Assembly: GCF_016908295.1 (NCBI RefSeq) | Contig: NZ_JAFBDO010000001.1 | Coordinates: forward strand, 1-64,000 | Direction of reading: 5' to 3' | From: Thalassobacillus pellis | Lineage (GTDB): Bacteria; Bacillota; Bacilli; Bacillales; Halobacillaceae | Length of the DNA: 64,000 nucleotides | In this document: positions 44,073 through 51,715 of the stretch, one piece after another | Numbering within the stretch: position 1 is the first letter of the stretch | Layout: each line of letters opens with the position of its first letter | Position numbers and translations under genes: made by a program | The notes under the pieces: model-generated | Databases searched by the model: none | What the model was told of the DNA's origin: nothing | What the model saw: the letters and a program-made list of their open reading frames with translations, nothing else

Positions 44073-44813
44073 TTAAGCCTCTTCTTTAAAAGACGAAGGA
44101 CTGTGGGAAACAATGGTTCCATAATCCCTGCCCTCGCATAAATCCAGCATTATATTCGGATGATCAAAATTAAAGATATGAACTGGGAGTTGATGATCCC
44201 TCGCAAGTAATAATGCCGACTGGTCCATAACCTGAATATTTTTCATCAATATGTCATTATAATTTAAGTTTCCGTACATTTTTGCATTACTATCCTTGAA
44301 AGGGTCAGCAGTAAATACACCATCAACCCCTTGCTTAGCGACCAGAATCGCATCGCAGTCAAGTTCGACCGCCCGCTGTACTGCCGGATAGTCGGTAGTG
44401 ACAAATGGCTGCCCGTTCCCTCCGGCACAAATAACTATAAATCCTTTATCAAGATGGTGCATCGCTTTCAAACGGATATACGGTTCGGCCACAGAGGATA
44501 TCGGAATCGATGTCATGACACGTACTTCAGTTTTCGTCTTGCTTTTCAATACTCCGCGCAACATCAAGCTATTGATCACTGTTCCCATTGTACCAATATT
44601 ATCAGCTTCGACACGGTCTATTCCCCACGCTTCAGCTGTTCTTCCCCGGAAGATATTTCCTCCGCCAACAACAACAGTAACTTCAATTCCTGCATCCACA
44701 AGATTCAATATCTCATTGGAAATATGGTCTAAATGTTCATGGTCAAAATTTTCATTATTTTCCCCACCCAAAGCACCGCCGCTTATTTTCACCAAAACTC
44801 GTTGGTATCTCAC
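44073..44813 (-). CDS. UMP kinase paralogue (divergent PyrH)
   Basis: 246 residues, amino acid kinase fold. Matches PyrH in VVVGGGNIFRG, YPAVQRAVELDCDAILVAKQ and VDGVFTADPFKDS, but key PyrH stretches have changed: KLSGEAL is KISGGAL, and the nucleotide-control motif ADxxGMLAT is ADNIGTMGT. It is not beside tsf or frr, where housekeeping pyrH lies, so a second copy is likely. It probably phosphorylates UMP or a related nucleotide. Start at GTG 44813 with GGAGGG upstream. Two hairpins and a leader peptide precede it, suggesting attenuation. Confidence 0.8.
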   Translation of the reverse strand: MRYQRVLVKISGGALGGENNENFDHEHLDHISNEILNLVDAGIEVTVVVGGGNIFRGRTAEAWGIDRVEADNIGTMGTVINSLMLRGVLKSKTKTEVRVMTSIPISSVAEPYIRLKAMHHLDKGFIVICAGGNGQPFVTTDYPAVQRAVELDCDAILVAKQGVDGVFTADPFKDSNAKMYGNLNYNDILMKNIQVMDQSALLLARDHQLPVHIFNFDHPNIMLDLCEGRDYGTIVSHSPSSFKEEA

Positions 44814-44885
44814 CTTTGATCACCCTCCAAGCTCTTAGCTGCATTGTATATTTTTAAAATGAAAAAGAATGGATTATCAGAAAAA

Positions 44886-44922
44886 ACGCATGCACTCGTC
44901 CTTGCGAGAATGCATTAGTTTT
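44886..44922. terminator. bulged hairpin in the leader of the UMP-kinase paralogue
   Basis: ATGCACTCG (44890-44898) pairs with CGAG and ATGCAT (44905-44915) with a two-base bulge. T-runs flank it on both strands. Confidence 0.6.
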
Positions 44923-45000
44923 TCTAATACTTGGAAATGAAAAATTTTCACAACGTTGATGGACTTCTTTGCAAAAATTTTTAAATTCCCCTAACGTATA

Positions 45001-45035
45001 AAAAAAGAGCAAAGACGTCAGCCGCCTATGCTCTT
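45001..45035 (-). terminator. terminator/attenuator behind a leader peptide
   Basis: AAGAGC and GCTCTT (45030-45035 and 45005-45010) plus inner AGGCG/CGTCT, followed by T7 on the minus strand. The stop codon of the 20-codon leader ORF lies in its 5' arm. Confidence 0.7.
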
Positions 45036-45088
45036 AAAAATAGAAACGATTGAACCAGGGAAATAAGCTTTTCCTTGCACTTTTCCAT
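45026..45088 (-). CDS. 20-residue leader peptide / small ORF
   Basis: ATG at 45088 with AAGGAG 8 bases upstream, and an extended -10 box (TGCTATAAT, 45124-45129 on the minus strand) some 35 bases before it. The peptide MEKCKEKLISLVQSFLFLRA ends at TAG 45026, inside the terminator stem at 45001-45035. Ribosomes reaching the stop would cover the 5' arm. Promoter, ribosome site, short peptide and terminator together resemble an attenuator for the UMP-kinase paralogue 190 bases further on; a stand-alone small peptide is the alternative. Confidence 0.55.
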   Translation of the reverse strand: MEKCKEKLISLVQSFLFLRA

Positions 45089-45251
45089 TCCAATCGCTCC
45101 TTACCATTCAGATTTGTTAAATCATTATAGCATATTCAGCATAATTAAAAAGGATTTCTTTCTCCGTGCCTTTTTTACACTCGTACATTCGGGGATAATC
45201 CTTAACTTATAAATGGTTTATATTAGTAATACGTAAGAAAAAAGAAATAAC

Positions 45252-45273
45252 AAATAGGTATTTTTACCTGTTT
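45252..45273. promoter_or_regulatory. palindrome upstream of the signalling locus, candidate operator
   Basis: AAATAGGTATTTTTACCTGTTT: arms of nine bases with one mismatch around TTTT. It is centred about 70 bases upstream of the -10 box of the HTH-TPR regulator. AT-rich palindromes of this size serve as boxes for PlcR/NprR-type regulators. Confidence 0.5.
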
Positions 45274-45330
45274 TTCGTGAGCGTATTATCCCAAAAACCA
45301 TGCGACATATTTCCTTTTTTCCTTTTTTGG

Positions 45331-45336
45331 TATAAT
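45331..45336 (+). promoter_or_regulatory. -10 box of the regulator-precursor operon
   Basis: TATAAT at 45331-45336. No good -35 hexamer lies 16-18 bases upstream (ATTTCC), which is typical of activated promoters. Confidence 0.6.
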
Positions 45337-45402
45337 ATGAAAATCACAAAGGCTAAATTGTCGAATAATATTCATGAATAACCAAATAATGGGGTCTGAT
45401 CA

Positions 45403-46665
45403 ATGCATATAGGGAATCGCATCCAAATCATGAGAAACAATCGTAACTTAACCTTGAAGCAAACAGCAGACACTATTACTTCCACCAGTTACCTGGCGAA
45501 GATTGAAGAAGGGAACTACCCTCCAAAACCACATGTGCTGCAAGCTTTAGAAAGAAAGTTCGAAATAGCTCAAGGATTTCTAACAAACTATGAACACCGG
45601 GACGAAGATGCGGAATACATCCTTCGTCTGTTACAATCAAACATCGTGCTCCACCCCGATAAAGCTAAGGAAGTTATTGATGTCATTGAAGAGAATTACT
45701 ATGAATACTTATCACCTATTAATCTAGAAGCCACTTATTTATGTTTAAAATGCGCATACTTTTACAAAATCAACGACACAAAATCCGCCATCGATCTTTA
45801 TGAAACCTATCTTATCCATTACATAGATGAGACCGAGCTTCGGTCATACCCGAAGCTAGTAAGAGAGAGCTTCAACTATATGATGGCCTTAAAGACATTT
45901 TCAGAAAATAAGATTAAAGATTGCACCTATTATATGGAAATGTTTGTAGATTCCGTGGAACAAAGTCCAATGAAAGCTGCCGTAATCTATAATATAGCAC
46001 TCTTATATGGAAAACTTAATCTTCATAGTAAAGCCATACAATTTGGCCTTAAAGCAAAGTTCATGTTTGAATACACCAAAAAATATGAATTACTGCTATG
46101 TAAAACAAATAATCTATTAGCTGCACAGCATTTGGAATCTGGTCTATATGAAGAGGCTCTTCAGTACCTCAATCAAGCGGAGTTACCTGCTAGCAGGTAT
46201 GGTTATACTAATTTGCTGTCACTGATTTACCATAATAAAGGCTTGATTTACACAGATTTAGAAAACTATACAGAAGCCAAAAACTTTTTTCAGAAAGCTA
46301 TTAATTTGGAGCTCACTGAAGGAAGAAACCCATTACCAGTCACTTATAAATCCTTCATTGACTTACTTGTTATTAGTGAAGAAAAAGAACTTGGTATAGA
46401 GTTATATGAAAGTATGATTAATAATGAAAAACTCCACCTCGACCAACACCAAATTACAATTTTATTCACAAACTTCATTTTGAAATATTTAAACGAGGAA
46501 AAATATATGACTGAACTTCATAATGCTATTGAACATTATGAAAATACTCAGGAAAAGAATATTTTGTATGACGTGTACCACTCTCTCGGTGATTATTATT
46601 ATCAAGAGAGTGACTATAAACAAGCAAGTTTTTACTTCAAGAAAGCTTTAAAAATAAAAGAATGA
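45403..46665 (+). CDS. HTH-TPR regulator, RRNPP (NprR/PlcR-like) quorum-sensing family
   Basis: 420 residues. Residues 1-60 form an Xre-type HTH (QTADTITSTSYLAKIEEG). The remainder is a helical TPR superhelix with canonical repeats such as YHNKGLIYTDLENYTEAKNF near residue 275 and HSLGDYYYQESDYKQASFYF near the C-terminus. Length and layout fit NprR (about 423 residues), a peptide-bound regulator; PlcR is shorter (285). Such proteins bind DNA through the HTH and a re-imported peptide in the TPR groove. Its stop is 12 bases before the start of the repeat-peptide precursor, so both are one operon. The exact family is an inference from architecture. Confidence 0.85.
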   Translation: MHIGNRIQIMRNNRNLTLKQTADTITSTSYLAKIEEGNYPPKPHVLQALERKFEIAQGFLTNYEHRDEDAEYILRLLQSNIVLHPDKAKEVIDVIEENYYEYLSPINLEATYLCLKCAYFYKINDTKSAIDLYETYLIHYIDETELRSYPKLVRESFNYMMALKTFSENKIKDCTYYMEMFVDSVEQSPMKAAVIYNIALLYGKLNLHSKAIQFGLKAKFMFEYTKKYELLLCKTNNLLAAQHLESGLYEEALQYLNQAELPASRYGYTNLLSLIYHNKGLIYTDLENYTEAKNFFQKAINLELTEGRNPLPVTYKSFIDLLVISEEKELGIELYESMINNEKLHLDQHQITILFTNFILKYLNEEKYMTELHNAIEHYENTQEKNILYDVYHSLGDYYYQESDYKQASFYFKKALKIKE

Positions 46666-46677
46666 GGAGTGAAAGAG

Positions 46678-47238
46678 ATGAAAATGAAATTTGGAAAACT
46701 TTTATGCACAGTCGGTTTTATCGCAATTTTCTCCATTGGATTAGCTACTAATAATAATACAGAATTAGCGTCAGACAGAACAGCGGTTGGAGGGCTTAAC
46801 TCTGTCGAACTTATTCCTGGTGACAGAACTGCAGTCGGTGGACTGAACTCCATTGAACTTATTGCTGGTGATAGGACTGCAGTTGGTGGTTTGAACTCTG
46901 TTGATCTCGTTGCGGATCGTACAGCCGTTGGAGGGCTGAACTCCGTTGAGCTTATTGCTGGTGACAGAACTGCAGTCGGTGGTTTGAACTCTGTTGATCT
47001 TGTTGCGGATCGTACAGCCGTTGGCGGACTGAACTCCGTCGAGCTTATTGCTGGTGATAGAACTGCAGTCGGTGGTTTGAACTCTGTTGATCTCGTTGCG
47101 GATCGTACAGCCGTTGGCGGACTGAACTCCGTCGAGCTTATTGCTGGTGACAGAACTGCAGTTGGTGGTTTGAACTCTGTTGATCTCGTTGCGGATCGTA
47201 CAGCCGTTGGCGGTTTAAATTCCTCAGAATTAGTTTAA
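46678..47238 (+). CDS. secreted precursor with ten DRTAVGGLNS repeats (putative pheromone precursor)
   Basis: 186 residues from the ATG at 46678, chosen for AGGAG at 46665-46669, 8 bases upstream; the GTG at 46669 is inside that site. A basic start and hydrophobic stretch (KLLCTVGFIAIFSIGLA) form a signal peptide. From 46774, ten copies of DRTAVGGLNS follow, separated by VELIPG, IELIAG, then alternating VDLVA and VELIAG, ending in SELV. The decapeptide is invariant while codons differ. DR at the start resembles Phr peptides such as DRVGA or ERPVG. Proposed: export, proteolytic release of short peptides, re-import by Opp and binding to the TPR regulator. A repetitive surface or antimicrobial protein is the alternative. 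Confidence 0.8.
   Translation: MKMKFGKLLCTVGFIAIFSIGLATNNNTELASDRTAVGGLNSVELIPGDRTAVGGLNSIELIAGDRTAVGGLNSVDLVADRTAVGGLNSVELIAGDRTAVGGLNSVDLVADRTAVGGLNSVELIAGDRTAVGGLNSVDLVADRTAVGGLNSVELIAGDRTAVGGLNSVDLVADRTAVGGLNSSELV
46774..47235 (+). repeat. ten coding tandem repeats, 93-bp higher-order unit
   Basis: Two DNA types alternate: a 45-base type (DRTAVGGLNSVDLVA) and a 48-base type (DRTAVGGLNSVELIAG), making a 93-base dimer repeated about four times. The two oldest-looking units are the first two. Confidence 0.95.
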
Positions 47239-47247
47239 GGATATAAT

Positions 47248-47279
47248 AAAAAAAGGAAGGGGCTCCCCTTCCTTTTTTT
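47248..47279. terminator. bidirectional terminator of the signalling operon
   Basis: AAAAAAGGAAGGGG and CCCCTTCCTTTTTTT form a near-perfect stem with a 2-base loop. Confidence 0.95.
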
Positions 47280-48072
47280 ATGTTCCAGAACTGAATGATG
47301 CTTTAATTTCTTTCCTCAGCCATTCCTTCTCAAGCGCCGGTATCTTTTCATTCAATCTTGCCACCATCAAAGGTGTCATCCATGGTTTTACATCGGCAAA
47401 TCGAAATGGCGCTTCTTCGAAATAGCATTCCAGATAGACAGCAAACAGCTCTCTCCTGATTGCGGTGAACGCATCTTTTCTTTCTTCGGGATAGTTATCG
47501 GGCAGTACAGCAAAATTCAGGATGATGATGGTCCGGGCCACATCTGCTTCAGGAGGGCCTTGGCAACCTGTCAGCCAATCAATTACCACTGACTTTTGCC
47601 CCGTCCATAATACATTACCAGGATGGTAATCCATATGACAAAGCCGGTCTCCCGTAGATTTTTGGCTGATATCCTTGAGGAGTTGCTCTTTTTCTCGTTC
47701 ATTTATTTCCTCGGATTTAAGAATTTCTTTTTCCAGTTCCGCTACCAAGCCAGGCAGTCCCTCCCCCGTTTGGGTATGCATATGCTGGTGCAATAATGCG
47801 AACTCTTCTGCTGCTTCTTCAACAGTAACATGCTCCTTAATCATTAAATCAAGTAAAGAGTCTCCCTTTATATGTTCATATACGATGGATTGCCTTCCCT
47901 GTATTGTTCTTATTCCAAAATATTCTGGTGTTTCAAGGTCTATTTCTTGTAATAATTTTGCTGCTTTCGCTTCTTTTTCAATTGTTTTTAATTGGACATG
48001 TTCATTGAACTTTTTGATTACTTTATTATCCTCTTTAATTAGCTCTGAAGTATTGCCTTCACCAATTTTCAA
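47278..48072 (-). CDS. aminoglycoside phosphotransferase-family (APH) kinase
   Basis: 264 residues of the APH/choline kinase-like fold. Nucleotide-lobe residues near VIKKFNEHVQLKTIEKEAKA, the Brenner motif HMDYHPGNVLW with catalytic Asp, and the metal-binding VIDWLTGCQGPPEADVART are present. Many chromosomal members phosphorylate unknown small molecules rather than antibiotics. It converges on the signalling operon and shares its terminator; no functional link is shown. Confidence 0.87.
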   Translation of the reverse strand: MKIGEGNTSELIKEDNKVIKKFNEHVQLKTIEKEAKAAKLLQEIDLETPEYFGIRTIQGRQSIVYEHIKGDSLLDLMIKEHVTVEEAAEEFALLHQHMHTQTGEGLPGLVAELEKEILKSEEINEREKEQLLKDISQKSTGDRLCHMDYHPGNVLWTGQKSVVIDWLTGCQGPPEADVARTIIILNFAVLPDNYPEERKDAFTAIRRELFAVYLECYFEEAPFRFADVKPWMTPLMVARLNEKIPALEKEWLRKEIKASFSSGT

Positions 48073-48277
48073 TTTATGGAAGCCACCTCTCTTTCCTACT
48101 CATTTAAAAATTTCCATTTCTATCCATGGTTTTCCGGTTATAGCCGAATAATGATTTTTTACTCTTCTTTCTATTTCCCTGAAGCTTCTCGAATCGTTTA
48201 CGTATCCCTTTAGATTATTCCATAACTAATTCCGTATTCCTCTGTATTTGTAAAAAATATCTTTATATAATGGAAAA

Positions 48278-48306
48278 GCTAGGTGTTCTTCTCGTAAGCA
48301 CCTAGC
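48278..48306 (-). terminator. terminator of the Ktr/Trk gene
   Basis: GCTAGGTG (48278-48285) and CACCTAGC (48299-48306) overlap the stop codon. T-rich on the minus strand. Confidence 0.8.
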
Positions 48307-49663
48307 CAATGATAACCCGTTCTGTCGGGTAATGATACGTTTCTTTCACTTCTTTTCCCCTTATAATGAATAATAATGAAAAGATTCCAATCCTTCCAAT
48401 AAACATCAATATCATAATTACTATTTTTCCACCTGTACTTAAACCGGCTGTTATCCCGGTAGATAATCCTGTTGTACCGAAAGCAGAGCATACTTCAAAA
48501 ACGATATTCACCAATGGGAGGGCTTCCTCTATGATTGATAATAGTATCACAGCTGTCCCACATATAAAAGCAGCAGTAATGATGACGATATACGAACGCA
48601 TGATATCATTTTGATGGATTTCCCGGTCGAAAATCCTGATATTGGTTCTGCCTCTTGCAAATGCAATAATACTCATTATTGCTATCGAAAAAGTCGTCGT
48701 ACGTATACCTCCTCCTACACTGCTTGGTGATGCACCAATAAACATTAATACTGCAAGTCCAAGGAGGGTTCCTTCTGAAAATTCTGCCACATCCATTGTG
48801 GCAAGACCTCCGTTCCTGGCTGTTACCGACTGAAATAAAGCATAAAAAAGACTTTCATGCCACGGTTTTCCTTGAAAGAAATGATCATATTCAAGTAATA
48901 GTATAAAAAACATTCCAAAGAATACAAGTGCAAAAAATGTTGTCGTAGTAAGTTTTGTATAAAGCGAAAAACGATAATTATCACCTTTATAAGTCAAATA
49001 CTCTTTCAGTTCAATCAAAACAGGAAAACCAATAGCTCCAAGAATCAGTAGCAGAATATTAATGAACTGGACAAAATAATCATCATGAAAGGGAACCAGG
49101 GATGCCCCGGTAATATCAAACCCCGCATTTGTTGTAGCACTTACAGCAGCAAACGCCCCATGAAGATAGGCTTCCTGCCATGACTCAAAATACTGCAAAA
49201 AATAAGTTCCTAACACTAGAAAACCAATAAATTCTATCACAAGTATCAAAACAAGAATTTGTTTCATCAATCGCACTAACCCGAAAAGAGTGGAACGATT
49301 TTGATCAGTCATTATCAATTGTCGCTCTTTAAAGCCGATCTTCTTTCCAAATGCTAACCAAATAAACGTGCCCAGAGTCATAATTCCGATACCGCCAAAC
49401 TGGAGGATAAACATCAAAATAAAGTACCCTGTTGTGCTGAAAGTATCAGCAGTTGAAACAACGGTAAGTCCTGTTACACTAATAGCACTGACAGCAGTAA
49501 ACAATGCATCTACCAAGGACAGGTCGACCCCTTCATCGTGGGCAATTGGGAGACTAATCAAAACAGTAGATACAAATACTGCTGTCAAATAATAGAGAAC
49601 AATCAATTGCACGGATGTTAATCTTTTTATTTTCTGAAGTGGCTTATCTGTGTGGTAGGTCAT
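48302..49663 (-). CDS. Ktr/Trk potassium uptake channel subunit
   Basis: 453 residues, close to KtrB/KtrD of B. subtilis (about 445-449). Four M-P-M repeats with filter-like motifs AISVTGLTVVSTADTF, ATTNAGFDITG, TARNGGLATMDVAEF and SAFGTTGLSTGITAGL. It conducts K+ with sodium or proton coupling and is gated by a cytosolic RCK subunit (KtrA/KtrC), which is not encoded here, as in KtrD/KtrC systems. K+ uptake is central to osmoadaptation. Alone on its strand. Confidence 0.92.
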   Translation of the reverse strand: MTYHTDKPLQKIKRLTSVQLIVLYYLTAVFVSTVLISLPIAHDEGVDLSLVDALFTAVSAISVTGLTVVSTADTFSTTGYFILMFILQFGGIGIMTLGTFIWLAFGKKIGFKERQLIMTDQNRSTLFGLVRLMKQILVLILVIEFIGFLVLGTYFLQYFESWQEAYLHGAFAAVSATTNAGFDITGASLVPFHDDYFVQFINILLLILGAIGFPVLIELKEYLTYKGDNYRFSLYTKLTTTTFFALVFFGMFFILLLEYDHFFQGKPWHESLFYALFQSVTARNGGLATMDVAEFSEGTLLGLAVLMFIGASPSSVGGGIRTTTFSIAIMSIIAFARGRTNIRIFDREIHQNDIMRSYIVIITAAFICGTAVILLSIIEEALPLVNIVFEVCSAFGTTGLSTGITAGLSTGGKIVIMILMFIGRIGIFSLLFIIRGKEVKETYHYPTERVIIG

Positions 49664-49706
49664 CGTTTCACCGTCATTTCTAATACAGATTCCTTACCTC
49701 GCTGGG

Positions 49707-50060
49707 TTAGCTTAAGAAATATCCTAAAATGGCAAGGCCTAAACCTCCACCATAGCTAATCAATGTATAGATTACTACTGTTTTCCACCTTCTTGCCAGA
49801 TGTAATTTCCATAATTCCAAATGGAGAGTAGAAAAAGTTGTTAATGCCCCCATAACTCCTGCACCAGTAAAAAGGTAGGTCATTTCCTGCATCTCCCCAC
49901 CTAAAAAGTATCCTAGCAAAAAGGAACCGATTAAATTTACGGTCAAGGTGTGGAGTGGGATAGTGAATTTATAATTTTTTGTAAAATAATCACTTAGCAA
50001 CATACGGAATACTGCCCCGATAAACCCTCCGGTCCCGACCAAAAGTATTTCTTTTATCAT
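49707..50060 (-). CDS. crcB: CrcB fluoride channel, second subunit
   Basis: 117 residues with four TM segments. VGTGGFIGAVFRMLLSDYF, TLTVNLIGSFLLGYFLGG and ALTTFSTLHLELWKL are typical. Two subunits form a dual-topology dimer that exports fluoride. Overlaps the first copy by 4 bases. The tandem pair occurs in many Bacilli, with the two proteins inserted in opposite orientations. Confidence 0.92.
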   Translation of the reverse strand: MIKEILLVGTGGFIGAVFRMLLSDYFTKNYKFTIPLHTLTVNLIGSFLLGYFLGGEMQEMTYLFTGAGVMGALTTFSTLHLELWKLHLARRWKTVVIYTLISYGGGLGLAILGYFLS

Positions 50061-50437
50061 GGGGAAACCTCTCTCGTTTTTGCGAGCCTATATCCAAAGC
50101 CGGCAAAAAGAAATCCACCCAAAACACTGGAAAATAAGTATAGGAGACCAAGGAAGAATTCATCCTGCTGAAACAATTCCATCGTTTCAACACTAAGAGT
50201 GGAGAACGTAGTAAACGCCCCTAAGAGTCCTGTTCCCAGAGCTTTTTGCAACTGAATGGCACCTTTCCTCCTTGGAACAAAACCGTAAGTGAGCAAAGCA
50301 AGAACAAAAGCTCCCATTAAATTCACTGCTAACGTACTAAATGGGAAATGTTGATTGGGTACATATAAAAACTCCCCAAAGCTGTACCTCAGTATAGCTC
50401 CAATAAAACCTCCTAACCCTACCCAAAAATAAACCAT
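50057..50437 (-). CDS. crcB: CrcB fluoride channel, first subunit
   Basis: 126 residues with four TM segments: VGLGGFIGAILRYSFGEFL, STLAVNLMGAFVLALLTYGF, LLGAFTTFSTLSVETMEL. It pairs with the downstream CrcB. A promoter (TTTACA, 16 bases, TGCTATAAT; 50474-50501 minus) lies just upstream. No fluoride riboswitch was recognised in the short leader, so control may differ from the usual crcB-motif arrangement. Confidence 0.9.
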   Translation of the reverse strand: MVYFWVGLGGFIGAILRYSFGEFLYVPNQHFPFSTLAVNLMGAFVLALLTYGFVPRRKGAIQLQKALGTGLLGAFTTFSTLSVETMELFQQDEFFLGLLYLFSSVLGGFLFAGFGYRLAKTREVSP

Positions 50438-50473
50438 ATCTTAAGCTCCTATCTTCCTAAATAGATAATCCAT

Positions 50474-50501
50474 ATTATAGCAGTGTAAATGAGGATGTAA
50501 A
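50474..50501 (-). promoter_or_regulatory. promoter of the crcB pair
   Basis: On the minus strand TTTACA (50496-50501) and TATAAT (50474-50479), spacing 16, with an extended TG. Confidence 0.65.
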
Positions 50502-50511
50502 ACATAATAAA

Positions 50512-50539
50512 AACCTCAGCGTATTAAAACGCTGAGGTT
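50512..50539. terminator. terminator of the AraC-type gene
   Basis: AACCTCAGCG and CGCTGAGGTT, a perfect 10-bp stem with an 8-base loop. Confidence 0.85.
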
Positions 50540-50553
50540 ATCTGAGGTAAATA

Positions 50554-51420
50554 TCATTTTATTGGTATCCATATTTCAGATTCATAGTCCGGACTGGAAG
50601 GATCACCTTCTGTATAAACCTCCATACCTGGTGCTTCAGCATGTTCATAGCCACTTGAGGGAAACCATTCGGAAAATATGCGTTTCCACGTTTCTTGTAT
50701 AGCCCCCGGCATCGGACCTCGCACTTCAAAAGCAGCCCATTTTGCAGCAGGTATTTCTAATGTTTCCATTCCTTCCGGCGGCTCAGCCTGTGAAGAAGCC
50801 GCTATCCAGTAGTCCATCTTGGGTGAACTGGCTGCGTCCAAATCTTTTTCAACACATACCCCCAGTATACCCTTTACCGTTTCATCATTGAGTTGGAATA
50901 AGACTTGATCTGTTCCCTCTTTATTAACTTTCTCCCACATCACCGGAATGCCCGTTAAATTCTCTTCGCACTCCAATGAGAATTCTTTCTTGATTCCCAC
51001 TACTTGAAATTTTTCCTTTTCCACAATGTGATAGTCCATCGGTTTTGCTCCCTTCAAATTCACCTGGATTATCAGGCGGTTATAGGATGTCAGCCTCCCA
51101 TTATGCCTCCGAGCATCCATCGGTGAAAGTTGATGTTGTCTGCGGAAGGCTTTTGAAAAGGCTTCGGGAGTGTCATAGCCATATTTATAAGCAATGTCGA
51201 TTATTTTCAAATCGCTGCTCGCCAGCTCTTGTGCCGCGAGTGATAACCGGCGTTTTCTCAAATATTCTCCCACGGACATTTCTGTCAGGACAGAAAACGT
51301 TCGCTGGAAATGAAAAGCAGAAACATTCGCCTGACTTGCAATTTCTTCAATCGACATATTCTCATGAATATTGGCTTCCATGTAGTCTATCGCTTTCTGC
51401 AAAGCATCCACCCATGCCAT
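50554..51420 (-). CDS. AraC-family regulator with GyrI-like effector domain
   Basis: 288 residues. N-terminal AraC HTH pair (NMSIEEIASQANVSAFHFQR and IIDIAYKYGYDTPEAFSKAF) followed by a GyrI-like (SOUL/BmrR C-terminal-like) domain of about 150 residues with FQVVGIKKEFSLECEENL and MEVYTEGDPSSPDYESEIWI. Order of domains is as in Rob/YtrA-like multidrug regulators. It probably senses a hydrophobic cation or drug; the target genes are not obvious here. Confidence 0.92.
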   Translation of the reverse strand: MAWVDALQKAIDYMEANIHENMSIEEIASQANVSAFHFQRTFSVLTEMSVGEYLRKRRLSLAAQELASSDLKIIDIAYKYGYDTPEAFSKAFRRQHQLSPMDARRHNGRLTSYNRLIIQVNLKGAKPMDYHIVEKEKFQVVGIKKEFSLECEENLTGIPVMWEKVNKEGTDQVLFQLNDETVKGILGVCVEKDLDAASSPKMDYWIAASSQAEPPEGMETLEIPAAKWAAFEVRGPMPGAIQETWKRIFSEWFPSSGYEHAEAPGMEVYTEGDPSSPDYESEIWIPIK

Positions 51421-51493
51421 GTAATGTCACTCCCTTATCCCAATGGTATCACGCAATACAGAGGGGCTTCCTGTCCGTTTCTGCTTTCTTTTG

Positions 51494-51673
51494 TCAGGTT
51501 CTTTTCTTCCACTTGATAAACAAAAAAGTCAGGAGGTTATACAGGATGGCCACTACGACAAGCGTTAACATCCTTTCCTGTTTTGATCCATCTGCGAAAA
51601 TTACCGGCCCCAAGCCAAAAAATGTAATAGCTGCATAGCCTGCAATAAAAATTGCATATATAAAAACCTTCAT
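51494..51673 (-). CDS. small two-TM membrane protein (59 aa)
   Basis: ATG at 51673, preceded by GGGGGA, and stop at 51494. Residues MKVFIYAIFIAGYAAITFFG and MLTLVVVAILYNLLTFLFIK form two hydrophobic segments separated by a short loop with DGSKQER, and WKKRT closes the protein. It lies between the DUF1801 and AraC genes on their strand. I do not recognise the family; it is well formed and likely real. Confidence 0.65.
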   Translation of the reverse strand: MKVFIYAIFIAGYAAITFFGLGPVIFADGSKQERMLTLVVVAILYNLLTFLFIKWKKRT

Positions 51674-51715
51674 AGTAATCCCCCGAAACTCATATTTTAA
51701 CTAATATGAATTTTA

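Noticed and set aside
46632-46853. Minus-strand frame across the repeat precursor
   Set aside because: Antisense to the repeat region; repetitive sequence leaves many frames open. No ribosome site.
46774-47235. CRISPR-like array
   Set aside because: Repeats are in frame, directly abutting and coding; there are no unique spacers.
50438-50511. Fluoride riboswitch (crcB motif) before the crcB pair
   Set aside because: The leader between promoter and ATG is only about 35 bases and lacks the motif.
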